In this document: one piece after another, positions 7,957 to 21,229 of the stretch
Layout of the letters: every line of letters begins with the position of its first letter
How positions within the stretch are numbered: position 1 is the stretch's first letter
Assembly (NCBI RefSeq): GCF_005311025.1
Contig: NZ_CP031747.1
Location: 930,001-994,000, forward strand
DNA: 64,000 nucleotides
Source: Alcaligenes faecalis
GTDB lineage: Bacteria; Pseudomonadota; Gammaproteobacteria; Burkholderiales; Burkholderiaceae_B
Direction: 5' to 3'
Translations under genes and position numbers: made by a program
Notes under the pieces: model-generated
Told to the model about the DNA's origin: nothing
The model's input: the letters and a program-made list of their open reading frames with translations, nothing else
Databases searched by the model: none

Positions 7957-10404
7957 TTAGAAGGGGACGAAGGGCTGGGCTTGCGTGCCCGAAGAACCGG
8001 AGTCAGAGTCCAGTTGCCGCAGCAGGTCGCCAATACCATCGCTTTGATCGCCACCGCCTTGTTGCAGGGCACCGTCACCTGGAGCGGGCAGACCAACACG
8101 GGCAATCGCTTGTCCGGGTGGGAATTCGTCAAAGTAGAAGTCCCCGTTGATGCGCGACAGGCCGGAAGGCATGGGGCCTGGAGGGACGATAGGCTTGTCT
8201 TTGAGCGCGGCGCGCATGTAGTTGATCCAGATAGGCATGGAAGCACCACCGCCGGTTTCACCCGAACCCAGGCTGCGTGGCTTGTCAAAGCCCATCCAGG
8301 CAATACCAACCAGATCTGGCGTGTAACCGGCAAACCAGGCGTCCTGGGAATCGTTGGTGGTCCCTGTCTTGCCACCAATGTCCGTACGCTTCAATTCGCG
8401 CGAGGAGCGGGCACCGGTGCCGGAAGTTGCCACACCGCGCAGCAAATCGTTCATGACGTAAGCTGTACGGGCGTCGATGGCACGGGCAGCCGCATCACCG
8501 GCCACAATGGGCTTGGCACGCATGATGACTTTGTTGGTGCTGTCGGTTACGTAATCGATCAGGTAGGGCTCGGTGCGGTAACCGCCATTGGCAAAGACCG
8601 AGTAGGCACCGGCCATTTGCAGAGGCGTTACGCTACCGGCACCCAGAGCCAGCGGCAGCACGGCGGGCTGACGGGCTTTGTCGAAACCAAAGCGGGTCAC
8701 GTATTCCTGCACGTACTTGGGACCGACGGCCTGCATGATACGGATGGACACCATGTTTTTGGATTTATACAAGCCTTGGCGCATGGTCAGCATGGGCTCG
8801 TAGGTGCGACCGTAGTTCTTGGGTGTCCAGGGCTTGGAGCCGGTCTGGGCTGCGGTCAAAACAAAAGGTTCGTCCGAAATCTGAGTGGCTGGAGTCAGAC
8901 CACGCTCCAGCGAGGAGGCGTAGATGAAGGGCTTGAAGGCCGAGCCGGGTTGACGCCAGGCTTGCGTGACGCGGTTGAACTTCCCGTCCGAGAAGTGGAA
9001 ACCGCCCACCATGGCTTGGATAGCGCCGTCTTGCGGGCGTACCGACACAAAAGCCGCTTGCACCGCAGGCATATTGATCACTTCCCAGTAATCGCCATTG
9101 CGGAACAGATAGACCACGGAACCGCGCTGAATGCGCACGTCTGCCTTGGCGTTTTTCACCAGGCCACGAGCAACAATCTTCAGGGCGCGCTTGTCGTTGA
9201 CATCAATAATTTGCTGGGCGGTACGGGCCACGCGAATCTGGTTGGGGCTGGCATCGAGCACCACACCGGTCAGCAAGTCGCCTGTGTCGGGGTACTTGTC
9301 CTGCAAGTCATCCAGAATGGAGTCCAGCTGGGCGTGATCGTTTTCAATACCGGCAGGCAGATCCACCTGGCCTTGCGGGCCGGTGTAAGGAGCACGACGG
9401 GTGTAATCCAGAATACCGTTGCGTACGGCCAGGTAAGCCGCTTCCTGGTCGGTGGACTTGATCGTGGTGTAGATATTGAAGCCGCGCGAGTACACATTGT
9501 CCTGGTAGACGCCGTACAGCAGTTGGCGAGCCAGTTCAGCTGCGTATTCACCGTGGATGGCGTAGCCACCCGCCGGTGTACCCAGGGCCGACTTCACAAC
9601 GATTTCCTGTGCCATCGCCTCCTGGTATTCCTGCTCAGTGATGTAGCCCAGGGTACGCATGCGGCCCAGCACATAGGCTTGGCGAGTTTTGGCACGCTCG
9701 AAGTTGGCAATGGGGTTGAAGCGCGAGGGGGCTTTGGGAATACCGGCCAGCATGGCGGCTTCTGCTGTGGTGATTTCGCCCAGTTGCTTGCCCAGATACG
9801 TTCGTGAGGCTGCGGCAAAACCATAAGCACGATGTCCCAGATAGATCTGGTTCATGTACAGATCCAGGATCTGGTCTTTGGTTAGCGTGGCTTCAATCTT
9901 GAAGGTCAGCAGCAGTTCGTAGAACTTGCGGGTATAGGTCTTTTCCGATGACAGGTAGAAGTTACGCGCTACCTGCATGGTGATTGTACTGGCCCCCTGG
10001 GTCTTGGACATATGGGTCATGTTGGCCAAGGCAGCGCGGCCAACACCCATCCAGTCAATACCGCCGTGCTGGTAGAAGCGATCGTCCTCGGCCGCCAGAA
10101 TGGCCGATTTCATGACATCGGGAATTTCGTCAAAACGCAACACATTGCGGCGTTCTTCACCAAATTCGCCGATCAACACCTTATCCGCCGTGTAAATGCG
10201 CAGCGGCACTCGGGGGCGGTAGTCGATCATGGCGCTAAGGTCAGGCAGGTTTGGCCAGGCCAAAGCCAGCGCAAGCGACCCAAGCAGGACGGCACACAGA
10301 CCAAGCCCCACAAAAAAGACCGAGGTCTTGATGATGAGGCGGGCAAGCCAGGAACCGGAGCTTTGCTCGGGTTTAGAATTGGGGGAGCGGGAAGAGGAAC
10401 TCAT
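7957..10404 (-). CDS. mrcA: Penicillin-binding protein 1A, bifunctional peptidoglycan synthase
   Basis: 815 residues. One N-terminal membrane anchor (about 22-45) is followed by a GT51 glycosyltransferase domain with the catalytic EDDRFYQHGG motif, an OB-like insert, and the transpeptidase domain. The latter has the acyl-serine motif SAFK, the SKN motif and KTGTT. It polymerises lipid II and cross-links peptides at the inner membrane, facing the periplasm. The C-terminal tail is Gln/Gly/Ser-rich and probably disordered. It is transcribed away from aroK across a 119-bp gap; the pil genes that often sit here in betaproteobacteria are absent. Confidence 0.95.
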   Translation of the reverse strand: MSSSSRSPNSKPEQSSGSWLARLIIKTSVFFVGLGLCAVLLGSLALALAWPNLPDLSAMIDYRPRVPLRIYTADKVLIGEFGEERRNVLRFDEIPDVMKSAILAAEDDRFYQHGGIDWMGVGRAALANMTHMSKTQGASTITMQVARNFYLSSEKTYTRKFYELLLTFKIEATLTKDQILDLYMNQIYLGHRAYGFAAASRTYLGKQLGEITTAEAAMLAGIPKAPSRFNPIANFERAKTRQAYVLGRMRTLGYITEQEYQEAMAQEIVVKSALGTPAGGYAIHGEYAAELARQLLYGVYQDNVYSRGFNIYTTIKSTDQEAAYLAVRNGILDYTRRAPYTGPQGQVDLPAGIENDHAQLDSILDDLQDKYPDTGDLLTGVVLDASPNQIRVARTAQQIIDVNDKRALKIVARGLVKNAKADVRIQRGSVVYLFRNGDYWEVINMPAVQAAFVSVRPQDGAIQAMVGGFHFSDGKFNRVTQAWRQPGSAFKPFIYASSLERGLTPATQISDEPFVLTAAQTGSKPWTPKNYGRTYEPMLTMRQGLYKSKNMVSIRIMQAVGPKYVQEYVTRFGFDKARQPAVLPLALGAGSVTPLQMAGAYSVFANGGYRTEPYLIDYVTDSTNKVIMRAKPIVAGDAAARAIDARTAYVMNDLLRGVATSGTGARSSRELKRTDIGGKTGTTNDSQDAWFAGYTPDLVGIAWMGFDKPRSLGSGETGGGASMPIWINYMRAALKDKPIVPPGPMPSGLSRINGDFYFDEFPPGQAIARVGLPAPGDGALQQGGGDQSDGIGDLLRQLDSDSGSSGTQAQPFVPF

Positions 10405-10523
10405 TAGGGCTGATTTTAAAGTCCAAACGCAGCAGGACTGGGCCTCAAACCAAGTATCAATGTAACAAAATAATACTAAGCAAGCGGACTGTGCTTAGGG
10501 AAGGCTAATGGGATAATACACAA

Positions 10524-11129
10524 ATGAACCACTCTTTACCCGCTGAGCTGATGCCTGTAGAACATCCTGATCCCTTAACAGACGCCGAGCTGCTCCATTT
10601 ACAACAGACTGGCCCACGCCCCATTATTTTGGTAGGCATGATGGGAGCCGGTAAAACGACCATTGGTCGTCAATTGGCGCGGGAACTCAAGCGCGAGTTT
10701 ATGGACCTGGACCACGAGCTGGAAGCCCGTAGCGGTGTGCGAGTGGCCACTATCTTTGAGTTCGAAGGCGAGCAAGGGTTCCGCAAACGCGAATCTGCGG
10801 TGCTCGATATTTGTTCGCGTCAGACCGGTATTGTGCTGGCAACGGGGGGCGGGGCCATTTTGTCCGAGGCCAATCGCCAGATCATCAAAGATCGCGGTAT
10901 CGTAGTGTACTTGTGCGCTACCGTGGATGAGCTGTACCGTCGCGTGGCCCGAGACCGTAACCGGCCGCTGTTGCAAACAGCGGACCCACGCGCCCGCATT
11001 CAGGAACTGTTGCAAGCGCGCGAACCCCTCTATGAAGAAGTGGCGGATGTCCGCTTTGAAACTGGCTCGGCGCCAGTTCATCATGCGGTGCGCCACTTAT
11101 TGTCCCTGTTGAAAGAACGAGGTTGCTAA
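10524..11129 (+). CDS. aroK: Shikimate kinase
   Basis: 201 residues. It phosphorylates shikimate with ATP in the chorismate pathway. Walker A is GMMGAGKTTIGR near residue 38, the shikimate-binding DLDHELE follows, then the GGGA motif and the lid with RDRNRPLL. An N-terminal extension of about 30 residues precedes the fold, which is common in this family branch. It is followed directly by aroB, with the stop codon abutting the next start, so the two are co-translated. Confidence 0.95.
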   Translation: MNHSLPAELMPVEHPDPLTDAELLHLQQTGPRPIILVGMMGAGKTTIGRQLARELKREFMDLDHELEARSGVRVATIFEFEGEQGFRKRESAVLDICSRQTGIVLATGGGAILSEANRQIIKDRGIVVYLCATVDELYRRVARDRNRPLLQTADPRARIQELLQAREPLYEEVADVRFETGSAPVHHAVRHLLSLLKERGC

Positions 11130-12218
11130 ATGTCTGTAGTGCATGTTGACGCCCAGGGTGGCGCTTATCCCATCCATATCGCCGCCGGGCGTCTGGCGCA
11201 TCTTGCAGACACGGTGCCAGCCGATACGTCTGCCATTGCAATCGTCACCAATCCTACGGTGGCCGCCCTGTACCTGGCACCTGCAAAGGAAGCCCTGGCT
11301 GCAACCGGCAAGCCTGTTCATGTGATCGAGCTGCCCGATGGCGAAGCCTACAAGAACTGGGAGTCCCTGAACCTGATTTTTGACGCGCTGCTGGGCGGTC
11401 ACCTGGATCGCAAGGCCCTGATTGTGGCCTTGGGCGGTGGCGTTATCGGCGATATGGCCGGTTTTGCTGCGGCCTGCTTCATGCGGGGTGTGCGCTTTGT
11501 GCAGGTGCCGACGACCTTGCTGGCGCAGGTGGACTCCTCGGTGGGCGGCAAGACGGCGATCAACCACCCGCTGGGCAAGAATATGGTGGGCGCGTTCTAC
11601 CAGCCTATCGCTGTAGAGGTGGATACGGACGTACTCAAGACTTTGCCTGCTCGTGAGATCTCCGCCGGTCTGGCGGAGGTTATCAAATACGGCATGATTT
11701 ACGACCTGGACTTCTTCAACTGGTGTGAAGAGCAGATTGCGCCCATGCGTACGCTGGAACAAGAACAAATCGTCTATGCGATTCGTCGCTCCTGCGAGGT
11801 CAAGGCTGAAGTCGTTTCCCAGGACGAACGCGAATCTGGTCTGCGCGCCATTTTGAACTTTGGTCACACTTTTGGCCACGCGATCGAGTCCGGCATGGGC
11901 TACGGCCAATGGCTGCATGGTGAGGCCGTGGGCTGCGGCATGATTATGGCTGCCGAGCTCTCCGCCCTGGTCTGCGGCTTGCCTGCTCAGGACGTGGCTC
12001 GTATCAAGGCCCTGGTGCAAGCCAGCGGATGTCCGATCACTCCACCACAATGGCCTGCGGACCGTTGGCTGGAATTGATGCAGGTGGACAAGAAAAATGA
12101 AGGTGGCCAGCTGCGTTTTGTGCTGCTGGATAAATTAGGCCATGCCAAGGTGCAGGCGGTCGCGCCTGATGTGGTACGCCAGGCATTGGCCCGCTTTACA
12201 ACGGTGGAACAGGAGTAA
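11130..12218 (+). CDS. aroB: 3-Dehydroquinate synthase
   Basis: 362 residues, the usual length. It converts DAHP to 3-dehydroquinate using NAD and a divalent metal. The NAD-binding [11 protein letters not shown], the [17 protein letters not shown] stretch and the metal-ligand HTFGHAIE and WLHGEAV motifs are all present. The ATG follows the aroK stop codon with no gap. dgt begins 5 bp after its stop, giving an aroK-aroB-dgt operon. Confidence 0.96.
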   Translation: MSVVHVDAQGGAYPIHIAAGRLAHLADTVPADTSAIAIVTNPTVAALYLAPAKEALAATGKPVHVIELPDGEAYKNWESLNLIFDALLGGHLDRKALIVALGGGVIGDMAGFAAACFMRGVRFVQVPTTLLAQVDSSVGGKTAINHPLGKNMVGAFYQPIAVEVDTDVLKTLPAREISAGLAEVIKYGMIYDLDFFNWCEEQIAPMRTLEQEQIVYAIRRSCEVKAEVVSQDERESGLRAILNFGHTFGHAIESGMGYGQWLHGEAVGCGMIMAAELSALVCGLPAQDVARIKALVQASGCPITPPQWPADRWLELMQVDKKNEGGQLRFVLLDKLGHAKVQAVAPDVVRQALARFTTVEQE

Positions 12219-12223
12219 AACCT

Positions 12224-13348
12224 ATGCAAATGCTTGCCGCTTATGCCTGTCACCCTGAACAGTCCCGCGGTCGGCGTTATGCAGAGGCAGCGCCCCAAGG
12301 CCGTAACGCCTTTCAGCGGGACCGCGACCGGATCATTCACTGCAATGCCTTTCGCTTGTTGGAATACAAAACCCAGGTGTTCATTAACCACGAAGGTGAT
12401 TTATTTCGAACACGATTGACGCATAGTCTGGAAGTGGCCCAGCTGGCGCGGGCCATTGCCCGCAATCTGGGTTTGCACGAAGACCTGATCGAAGCGATCT
12501 CTCTGGCTCATGATCTGGGCCACACTCCTTTTGGCCATGCAGGTCAGGACACCTTGAATAGCTGCATGCAAAGCCTGCGTCCCGAGGCCGGGGGCTTTGA
12601 GCATAATCTGCAAAGTCTGCGGGTGGTGGACGAGCTGGAAGAGCGCTATGCCGCCTTCAATGGCCTGAACCTGTGCTTTGAAACCCGCGAGGGGATTTTG
12701 AAGCATTGTTCGCTGAAGCACGCCCGTGAATTGGGCGAGGTCGGCCAGCGCTTTATTGATCGCACCCAACCGTCGCTGGAAGCCCAAATGGCCAATCTGG
12801 CCGATGAAATTGCTTACAACAATCACGATATTGATGACGGTTTGCGCTCCGGCCTGATCCGCTTGGAACAATTGCTGGAGCTGCGCCTGTTCAACAGTCA
12901 TTACGAGCATGTACAAGCCCAATATCCGGGCTTGAGCGGTCAACGTTTGGTGGCGGAGATTATCCGCGGCATGATCAACACGCTAGTGGTGGATTTAACG
13001 GAAACCACGCGTGCCAAGCTGGAAGAGCATCGCCCGGACAGCGTGGATGCGATTCGTCATTTGCCTCGTTTGGCCGGATTCTCGCCAGATATGCGGGCGC
13101 AGGCTGATGAGCTCAAACGCTTCTTGCACGCGAATCTGTATCGCCACTACAAGGTGGTGCGCATGATGAGCAAGGCGCAGAACATTGTGCGCGAGCTGTT
13201 CCATGCTTTTCTGGATGATCCTCGTTTGCTGGCGGCGGAGCATCGCCGTGAAGACCCGATTGCTCAGGCCCGTGCCATTGCTGATTACATCGCTGGCATG
13301 ACGGACCGCCATGCCATTCGCGAGCACGACGCTATCTTCAAGATGTAG
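12224..13348 (+). CDS. dgt: dGTP triphosphohydrolase-like HD protein
   Basis: 374 residues. The HD metal site is formed by RLTHSLEV and [14 protein letters not shown], with further ligands around [13 protein letters not shown]. This is the signature of dGTPase-like enzymes, which cleave dNTPs to the nucleoside and tripolyphosphate. Length and motifs fit the short type-2/3 subfamily rather than the 500-residue enterobacterial Dgt, so the natural substrate could be broader than dGTP. It is translationally close to aroB and convergent with uvrA. Confidence 0.9.
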   Translation: MQMLAAYACHPEQSRGRRYAEAAPQGRNAFQRDRDRIIHCNAFRLLEYKTQVFINHEGDLFRTRLTHSLEVAQLARAIARNLGLHEDLIEAISLAHDLGHTPFGHAGQDTLNSCMQSLRPEAGGFEHNLQSLRVVDELEERYAAFNGLNLCFETREGILKHCSLKHARELGEVGQRFIDRTQPSLEAQMANLADEIAYNNHDIDDGLRSGLIRLEQLLELRLFNSHYEHVQAQYPGLSGQRLVAEIIRGMINTLVVDLTETTRAKLEEHRPDSVDAIRHLPRLAGFSPDMRAQADELKRFLHANLYRHYKVVRMMSKAQNIVRELFHAFLDDPRLLAAEHRREDPIAQARAIADYIAGMTDRHAIREHDAIFKM

Positions 13349-13431
13349 CTCTTCTTCATTGATAAAGCGCCAAAAAACCATGTTTTGGTGCTCGAGGCCT
13401 GAACAGCGTGGTCTTTTAAGGGAGACAGCCT

Positions 13432-16395
<2,964 letters not shown>

Positions 16396-16506
16396 CGCTT
16401 TATTTAGGCTTGTCAAAAGGCAACTTGCTACTATAGCGCGTTGCGTCAGAATTTATGTGAACGGGTATCCGGGCTCTCTGCTAGCCCAGTTGTGACAGAG
16501 TATTAA

Positions 16507-17718
16507 ATGAGTACACACCAAACCATGAATACGGCCGGATCGCGCCCAGCGCGCCTGAGTCTGACTCAGCAAGAGCGCAAGGCCAGCATCCTGCTTGCCC
16601 TGTTGTTTGCCTGTCGAATGCTGGGTCTGTTTTTGCTGACCCCGGTCTTTGCAGTGGCCGCGCACTCCTTGCCCGGCGGTAATGATGCCGCCCGTGTGGG
16701 TCTGGCATTGGGGGCCTATGGTCTGACGCAGGCTGTCTTGCAGATCCCCTTGGGGATGGCATCGGATCGCTTCGGACGCCGACCGATTATCGTCATCGGC
16801 ATGGCCTTGTTCGTGATCGGTGGGGTGATCTCCGCGCTGGCCCAGAATATTGACTGGGTGACGGTAGGCCGCTGTATTCAAGGTCTGGGGGCAGTTTCAG
16901 CGGCAATTTCCGCCTGGGTTGCCGACTCCACCCGTCCCGAAGTGCGCACACGTGCCATGGCGATGGTGGGTGGCTCGATTGGGCTGTCTTTTGCTGTATC
17001 GCTGGTGCTCTCGCCAGTGCTGGTGGGACAATTTGGTTTGTCGGGACTGTTCTGGGCCATCAGTTTGCTGGGCTTTGTCTGCTTGTTGATTGCCGCTTTT
17101 GTCGTGCCCAGCGCGCCTAAAGCACCCGCCTCGATTGTGCAGGTTACCGCCGGACAGGTGTTGCGTCATTTGGATCTGCTGCGCCTGAACTTTGGCGTGT
17201 TCTGTCTGCACTTTATCCTGATGTCCCTGTTCATCGTCGTACCGGGCATTCTGGCGACCTTGGGTGGCTACGGCACTCAGGATTTGTGGAAGGTGTACTT
17301 GCCCGTTATTCTGGTTTCTTTTGTGCTGATGGTGCCAGCGGTGTTTTGGACAGAGACCCGCAAGCGTCACAAGCATGCGCTGGAACTGTCTGTGTTGCTG
17401 CTGATTGTGGTGCTGGCCGTGATGCCATGGGCGCGCGATTCACTGGTTCCCATGGTGGCCGCGCTGACGTTTTTCTTCATCGGCTTTAATGTGCTGGAAG
17501 CCTTGCAGCCTTCCTTGGTGTCGCGTGTGGCGCCACCAGAATACAAAGGTTTGGCGCTGGGTTTTTACAACACCTCTCAGTCCCTGGGCGTGTTTGCCGG
17601 CGGCCTGATCGGCGGCATCCTGGCAGGGCGAGGGCTCACCCAATGGGTCTTGTGGACCGGCGCAGCCCTGGCTTTGCTCTGGTTGCTGACAGCGCGCGGT
17701 TTCAAAGACAAATATTAA
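16507..17718 (+). CDS. Major facilitator superfamily transporter
   Basis: 403 residues with about twelve membrane segments. The loop after segment 2 carries the MFS signature G-x-x-x-D-R-F-G-R-R. It resembles drug-efflux-type MFS proteins found beside uvrA and ssb in Alcaligenaceae, but the substrate cannot be told from sequence. It is transcribed divergently from uvrA over about 110 bp, and ssb follows in the same direction after 259 bp with its own likely promoter. Confidence 0.88.
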   Translation: MSTHQTMNTAGSRPARLSLTQQERKASILLALLFACRMLGLFLLTPVFAVAAHSLPGGNDAARVGLALGAYGLTQAVLQIPLGMASDRFGRRPIIVIGMALFVIGGVISALAQNIDWVTVGRCIQGLGAVSAAISAWVADSTRPEVRTRAMAMVGGSIGLSFAVSLVLSPVLVGQFGLSGLFWAISLLGFVCLLIAAFVVPSAPKAPASIVQVTAGQVLRHLDLLRLNFGVFCLHFILMSLFIVVPGILATLGGYGTQDLWKVYLPVILVSFVLMVPAVFWTETRKRHKHALELSVLLLIVVLAVMPWARDSLVPMVAALTFFFIGFNVLEALQPSLVSRVAPPEYKGLALGFYNTSQSLGVFAGGLIGGILAGRGLTQWVLWTGAALALLWLLTARGFKDKY

Positions 17719-17977
17719 AAGGCATTGCCTGTTACGCTTGTGCAAAGACGTGGCAGGCAGCAACAAGTAAAGTGGCTGGATTGGCCGCAAGAATCAAGAG
17801 CTGGGCGGAACAGGTGACACCATCAGGTGCTTAGCCATATACGCCGTTCAAGGTGCCGTAACAGGATCGATGGCATGGATAAAACTGCCCTTCCCGGAGC
17901 GGGGAGGGAGTGTTAATTAAGGCACGAATCCACGATAATACGGCTTGATTTAGAATTTTTGACTACAGGATTTTTTC

Positions 17978-18493
17978 ATGGCATCGGTAAATAAAGTCAT
18001 TCTGGTCGGCAATCTTGGCCGCGACCCAGAAGTACGCTACAGCGCAGAAGGCTCGGCCATCTGCAATATTTCCATTGCCACGACTTCGCAGTGGAAAGAC
18101 CGTACCTCTGGCGAGCGCCGTGAGGAAACCGAATGGCACCGTGTGGTGTTCTACAACCGTCTGGCTGAAATTGCAGGTGAGTACCTGCGTAAAGGCCGTC
18201 CCGTCTACGTAGAAGGTCGTCTGCGCACCCGTAAATGGACAGGCCAGGACGGTCAGGAGCGTTTCACGACCGAAATCATTGCCGAGCAAATGCAAATGCT
18301 GGGTGGCCGTGACGGTGGTGATATGGGCGGCGGCAGCATGGGTGGTGGCGAATACGGTGGCGGCGGTGGTGCACCAGCTCCGCAACGTGCTCAGCGCCCA
18401 GCGCCTCAACAACAGCAGCAACAACAGGCCCCACGTAATAACGCTCCTATGTCGGACAATCTGGCCGATATGGATGACGATATTCCGTTCTAA
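17978..18493 (+). CDS. ssb: Single-stranded DNA-binding protein
   Basis: 171 residues. An OB fold (about 1-110, starting [20 protein letters not shown]) is followed by a Gly- and Gln/Pro-rich disordered linker and the acidic tip DMDDDIPF, which docks partner proteins such as RecO and DNA polymerase III chi. Length and tail are typical of a functional housekeeping SSB. An intrinsic terminator follows. Confidence 0.97.
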   Translation: MASVNKVILVGNLGRDPEVRYSAEGSAICNISIATTSQWKDRTSGERREETEWHRVVFYNRLAEIAGEYLRKGRPVYVEGRLRTRKWTGQDGQERFTTEIIAEQMQMLGGRDGGDMGGGSMGGGEYGGGGGAPAPQRAQRPAPQQQQQQQAPRNNAPMSDNLADMDDDIPF

Positions 18494-18574
18494 TTGGGCA
18501 AGATGAAGCTCGGCCTGGCCCTGTCAGGACAAAGGGTCTCTCTTTCCTGAACTGTTGATTGGCTCGGCAATACT

Positions 18575-18613
18575 AAAAACCCCCGGCGAATTTAAAATTC
18601 ACCGGGGTTTTTT
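18575..18613. terminator. Bidirectional terminator between ssb and the TonB receptor gene
   Basis: The stem ACCCCCGG(C/T)GAATTT is mirrored by AAATTCACCGGGG, with A run on one side and T run on the other. It can serve ssb on the plus strand and the receptor gene on the minus strand. Confidence 0.9.
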
Positions 18614-18678
18614 ATGCATCTCTGCGCGGCGCTGCGGCGCAAGAGTGGGGCAGAATGGGCTGCCTTGTCGTACTGCGA

Positions 18679-21150
18679 TTAGAAACGGTGCGTGAGTGTA
18701 GCCAAGGCAGTGCGCCCTTCGCCGTAATATACCGAGTTGTAAAAGCCCATGGCACGGTAATAGCGTTTATCGGCCAGGTTACGCACATTGAGCTGCAACT
18801 GGGTTCGTTTGCCAAGGTCGTATTGCGCCATCAGATCGAACAAGGCATAAGGTTTTTGTTCAACCGATGCGGACTGTTCGCCGTAATAGCCTTGTGCATG
18901 GGTGCGGCTTTGCCAACGTATTCCCGCTCCTACCACCAGGTTCTTCAAGGTGCCTGGCAATCGGTACGTGGTATTGAGCTTGAGCATTTGTTCGGGTTGC
19001 GTAGTCTGGACCTTGCGCCCTTCGTTGTCCTTGGACACGCGGTAGGTATAGCCGATAAAGGCATTCCAGCCAGGGCTTAGTTCGCCGGCCAGTTCCAGTT
19101 CCACGCCCCGCGTTCGTGTGCCATCCAGCATTTCGTACCACGATTCGTTACGAGCGACATCAAAGCCGCCGTACTCGGCCACGTCTTTCTGATTGGTCTG
19201 GAAAACAGCCAGCGATCCGTTCAGGCGTCCATCCAGGTAGGACGCTTTGATACCTGCCTCGTAGTTGTGTCCGTACGCTGGCCCTGTCATTTCCCAGTCT
19301 TTGGTCTTGTACATCTGGGGCTGGAAGATGTTGGTGTAGCTGGCATAGACCGTATAAGTGTCATTCAGGTCATAGGTCACGCCCAGATACGGCGTTATTT
19401 CCGAGTAGCGCTGTGACTGGGACAGAATGATGGGGGTGGTGCCCGGTGTCCATTGGTTCCAGCGGTACTCATCGGCTTCCCAGCGTGTCCAGCGTGCCCC
19501 GGCGAGCAGGTGCAGATCATCGCTCAAATTAAAGCGGGTTGTGCCGAAAATTCCCGTCTGGGTGGTACGCAGGATTTGATCGGAGACAGCTTGATCCCAG
19601 ACAGGTTCTGGCCAGTTGCCGTGCCAGTCATGAATATTGGGTATGGGATAGCTTGCCTGGTCGGAAGAATTCCATCCCTTGGTTTGACTACGAGATTTGG
19701 AGTGTGAGAAGCCCAGATTGAACTCGTGGTTTGCTCCCAGCAGATCGAAATCCCCTGTCAATGAGCCGCCATATACATCTTGCTTGCTACCGCCTTTGTA
19801 TTTGCGCAGGGTGGGTGTCCCGGATAGCAAGCCCGTATTGGCATCGACAGGAAAGTCGGCGGCAAACAACAGGGAGGCATCAAAGTCATTGTTCAGCCTG
19901 GAATAGGACAGTCTGCCGTCCCAGCCATTGGCAAATGTGTGCTCCAGCGAGGCAAAGTATTCTGTCGCGTCGGTATCCCAGGTCGTCCATTTGGCGCCGA
20001 CCGTCTGCCCTTTCTCCCAATCGACTTGCTCGCCATTGGTGTCAAAAATGGGCAAACCACCCCACATAACGCCTTTGGGGCGAGAACGCTGAGTGGAGAC
20101 ACCTGCGCTCAAGGTGGTGGCTTCACCCACGTCGGCTTCGATAATGCCGTAGAGAACATCGCGTTTTTTGCGATAAAAATCCAGCGTATCGCCTCTTCGC
20201 TCTTTGGCACCGACTAAGCGGGCGCGCAAGGAGCCTGACTCGTTCAGTGCAGAGGATAGATCCAGCTCGCCGCGGTAGGTATCGTTGCTGCCGCCCATGG
20301 CGCGGATAGTGCCCTGGAACTCACGGCCAGGACGTTTGCGGATGAAGTTCATGGAGCCGCCTGGGTTGCCGGTACCACTCATCAGGCCCGTTGCACCGCG
20401 AATAATCTCTACGTGATCATAGATAATCGGATCCAGATTGCCATCTCCGAACTGGTAGGTATCGTCCAACGGCTTGACCACACCATCAAACTGCATGGTG
20501 TCCATCTTGAAACCGCGTGAATAGTAGCTGAGCCGGTCAGTTTCGCTTTGCTGCACGTTCATGCCGGTGGCATTTTCCATAATGTCACGCACGCTGTTCA
20601 TCGCGTGATCATCCAGTTGTTGTCGGGTCAGGCTGCTGGTTGATTGTGGAGTATCGCGTTGCGTCAGAATCAGGCCGTTGGCCGAGCGCATCCAGTCAGT
20701 TGTATAGGAGCCTGTATGTTCCGTGGTATCACCTGCACCGCGCACCACAACGGTGCCCAGTTGCGTGATGGGGGCGTTGGGAGTGTCCGTCAGGGTATAG
20801 CTGCCGTCAGTTTGCCGCTGAATCTGCAAGGGGGTTTGACTCAGGAGCTGTGCAAAACCCTCGTCAAGGCTATGGATTCCTTGTAGGCCAGGGGTCTGAA
20901 GGCCATCGGTTTGGGAGGGGGGGAATGAGAGCAGCACCTGCATGTGCTGGGCGTAACGTGCCAGAGCCGGTCCCAACGGCCCGGCAGGAATGTCAATGGC
21001 GCGCCCGCTGTTTTGCGCTGACCCTTGTGCCCATACGAGGGAGCTGGGGGGCAGGACACCTAACAAGGAGATCAGGATGGCAGTGGCCAGGGGGGCCAAG
21101 GTATGGCGCAGCTGGCAGGTGCTGCGAGAGTGCAGGGAAGGGGTGTACAT
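18679..21150 (-). CDS. TonB-dependent ferric-siderophore receptor with signalling domain
   Basis: 823 residues. A signal peptide ends at VWAQG (about residue 42). Next come an STN domain (about 50-125) of the type that contacts a FecR protein, a TonB-box-like stretch (TVVVRG), the plug with an FpvA/FhuE-like RDIMENATGMNVQQSE region, and a 22-strand barrel ending in the aromatic terminus HRF. It imports an Fe(III)-siderophore across the outer membrane and signals its arrival. The STN domain fits the upstream fecR-fecI-like genes, read in the same direction. The ligand cannot be named; the closest look is to hydroxamate/pyoverdine-type receptors. Confidence 0.9.
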   Translation of the reverse strand: MYTPSLHSRSTCQLRHTLAPLATAILISLLGVLPPSSLVWAQGSAQNSGRAIDIPAGPLGPALARYAQHMQVLLSFPPSQTDGLQTPGLQGIHSLDEGFAQLLSQTPLQIQRQTDGSYTLTDTPNAPITQLGTVVVRGAGDTTEHTGSYTTDWMRSANGLILTQRDTPQSTSSLTRQQLDDHAMNSVRDIMENATGMNVQQSETDRLSYYSRGFKMDTMQFDGVVKPLDDTYQFGDGNLDPIIYDHVEIIRGATGLMSGTGNPGGSMNFIRKRPGREFQGTIRAMGGSNDTYRGELDLSSALNESGSLRARLVGAKERRGDTLDFYRKKRDVLYGIIEADVGEATTLSAGVSTQRSRPKGVMWGGLPIFDTNGEQVDWEKGQTVGAKWTTWDTDATEYFASLEHTFANGWDGRLSYSRLNNDFDASLLFAADFPVDANTGLLSGTPTLRKYKGGSKQDVYGGSLTGDFDLLGANHEFNLGFSHSKSRSQTKGWNSSDQASYPIPNIHDWHGNWPEPVWDQAVSDQILRTTQTGIFGTTRFNLSDDLHLLAGARWTRWEADEYRWNQWTPGTTPIILSQSQRYSEITPYLGVTYDLNDTYTVYASYTNIFQPQMYKTKDWEMTGPAYGHNYEAGIKASYLDGRLNGSLAVFQTNQKDVAEYGGFDVARNESWYEMLDGTRTRGVELELAGELSPGWNAFIGYTYRVSKDNEGRKVQTTQPEQMLKLNTTYRLPGTLKNLVVGAGIRWQSRTHAQGYYGEQSASVEQKPYALFDLMAQYDLGKRTQLQLNVRNLADKRYYRAMGFYNSVYYGEGRTALATLTHRF

Positions 21151-21229
21151 AGTGTTTGGTTTCCGGGAAGAGGTTTACTACTTCACCCTGTATGCCAAAC
21201 GAGATTGAAAAAGTGACAATTTTTAGTGC

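Noticed and set aside
7981-9807. A 608-codon open frame on the plus strand
   Set aside because: It lies wholly antisense to the penicillin-binding protein 1A gene, whose motifs are all intact. The frame is open because of codon bias on the other strand and its product looks like no family.
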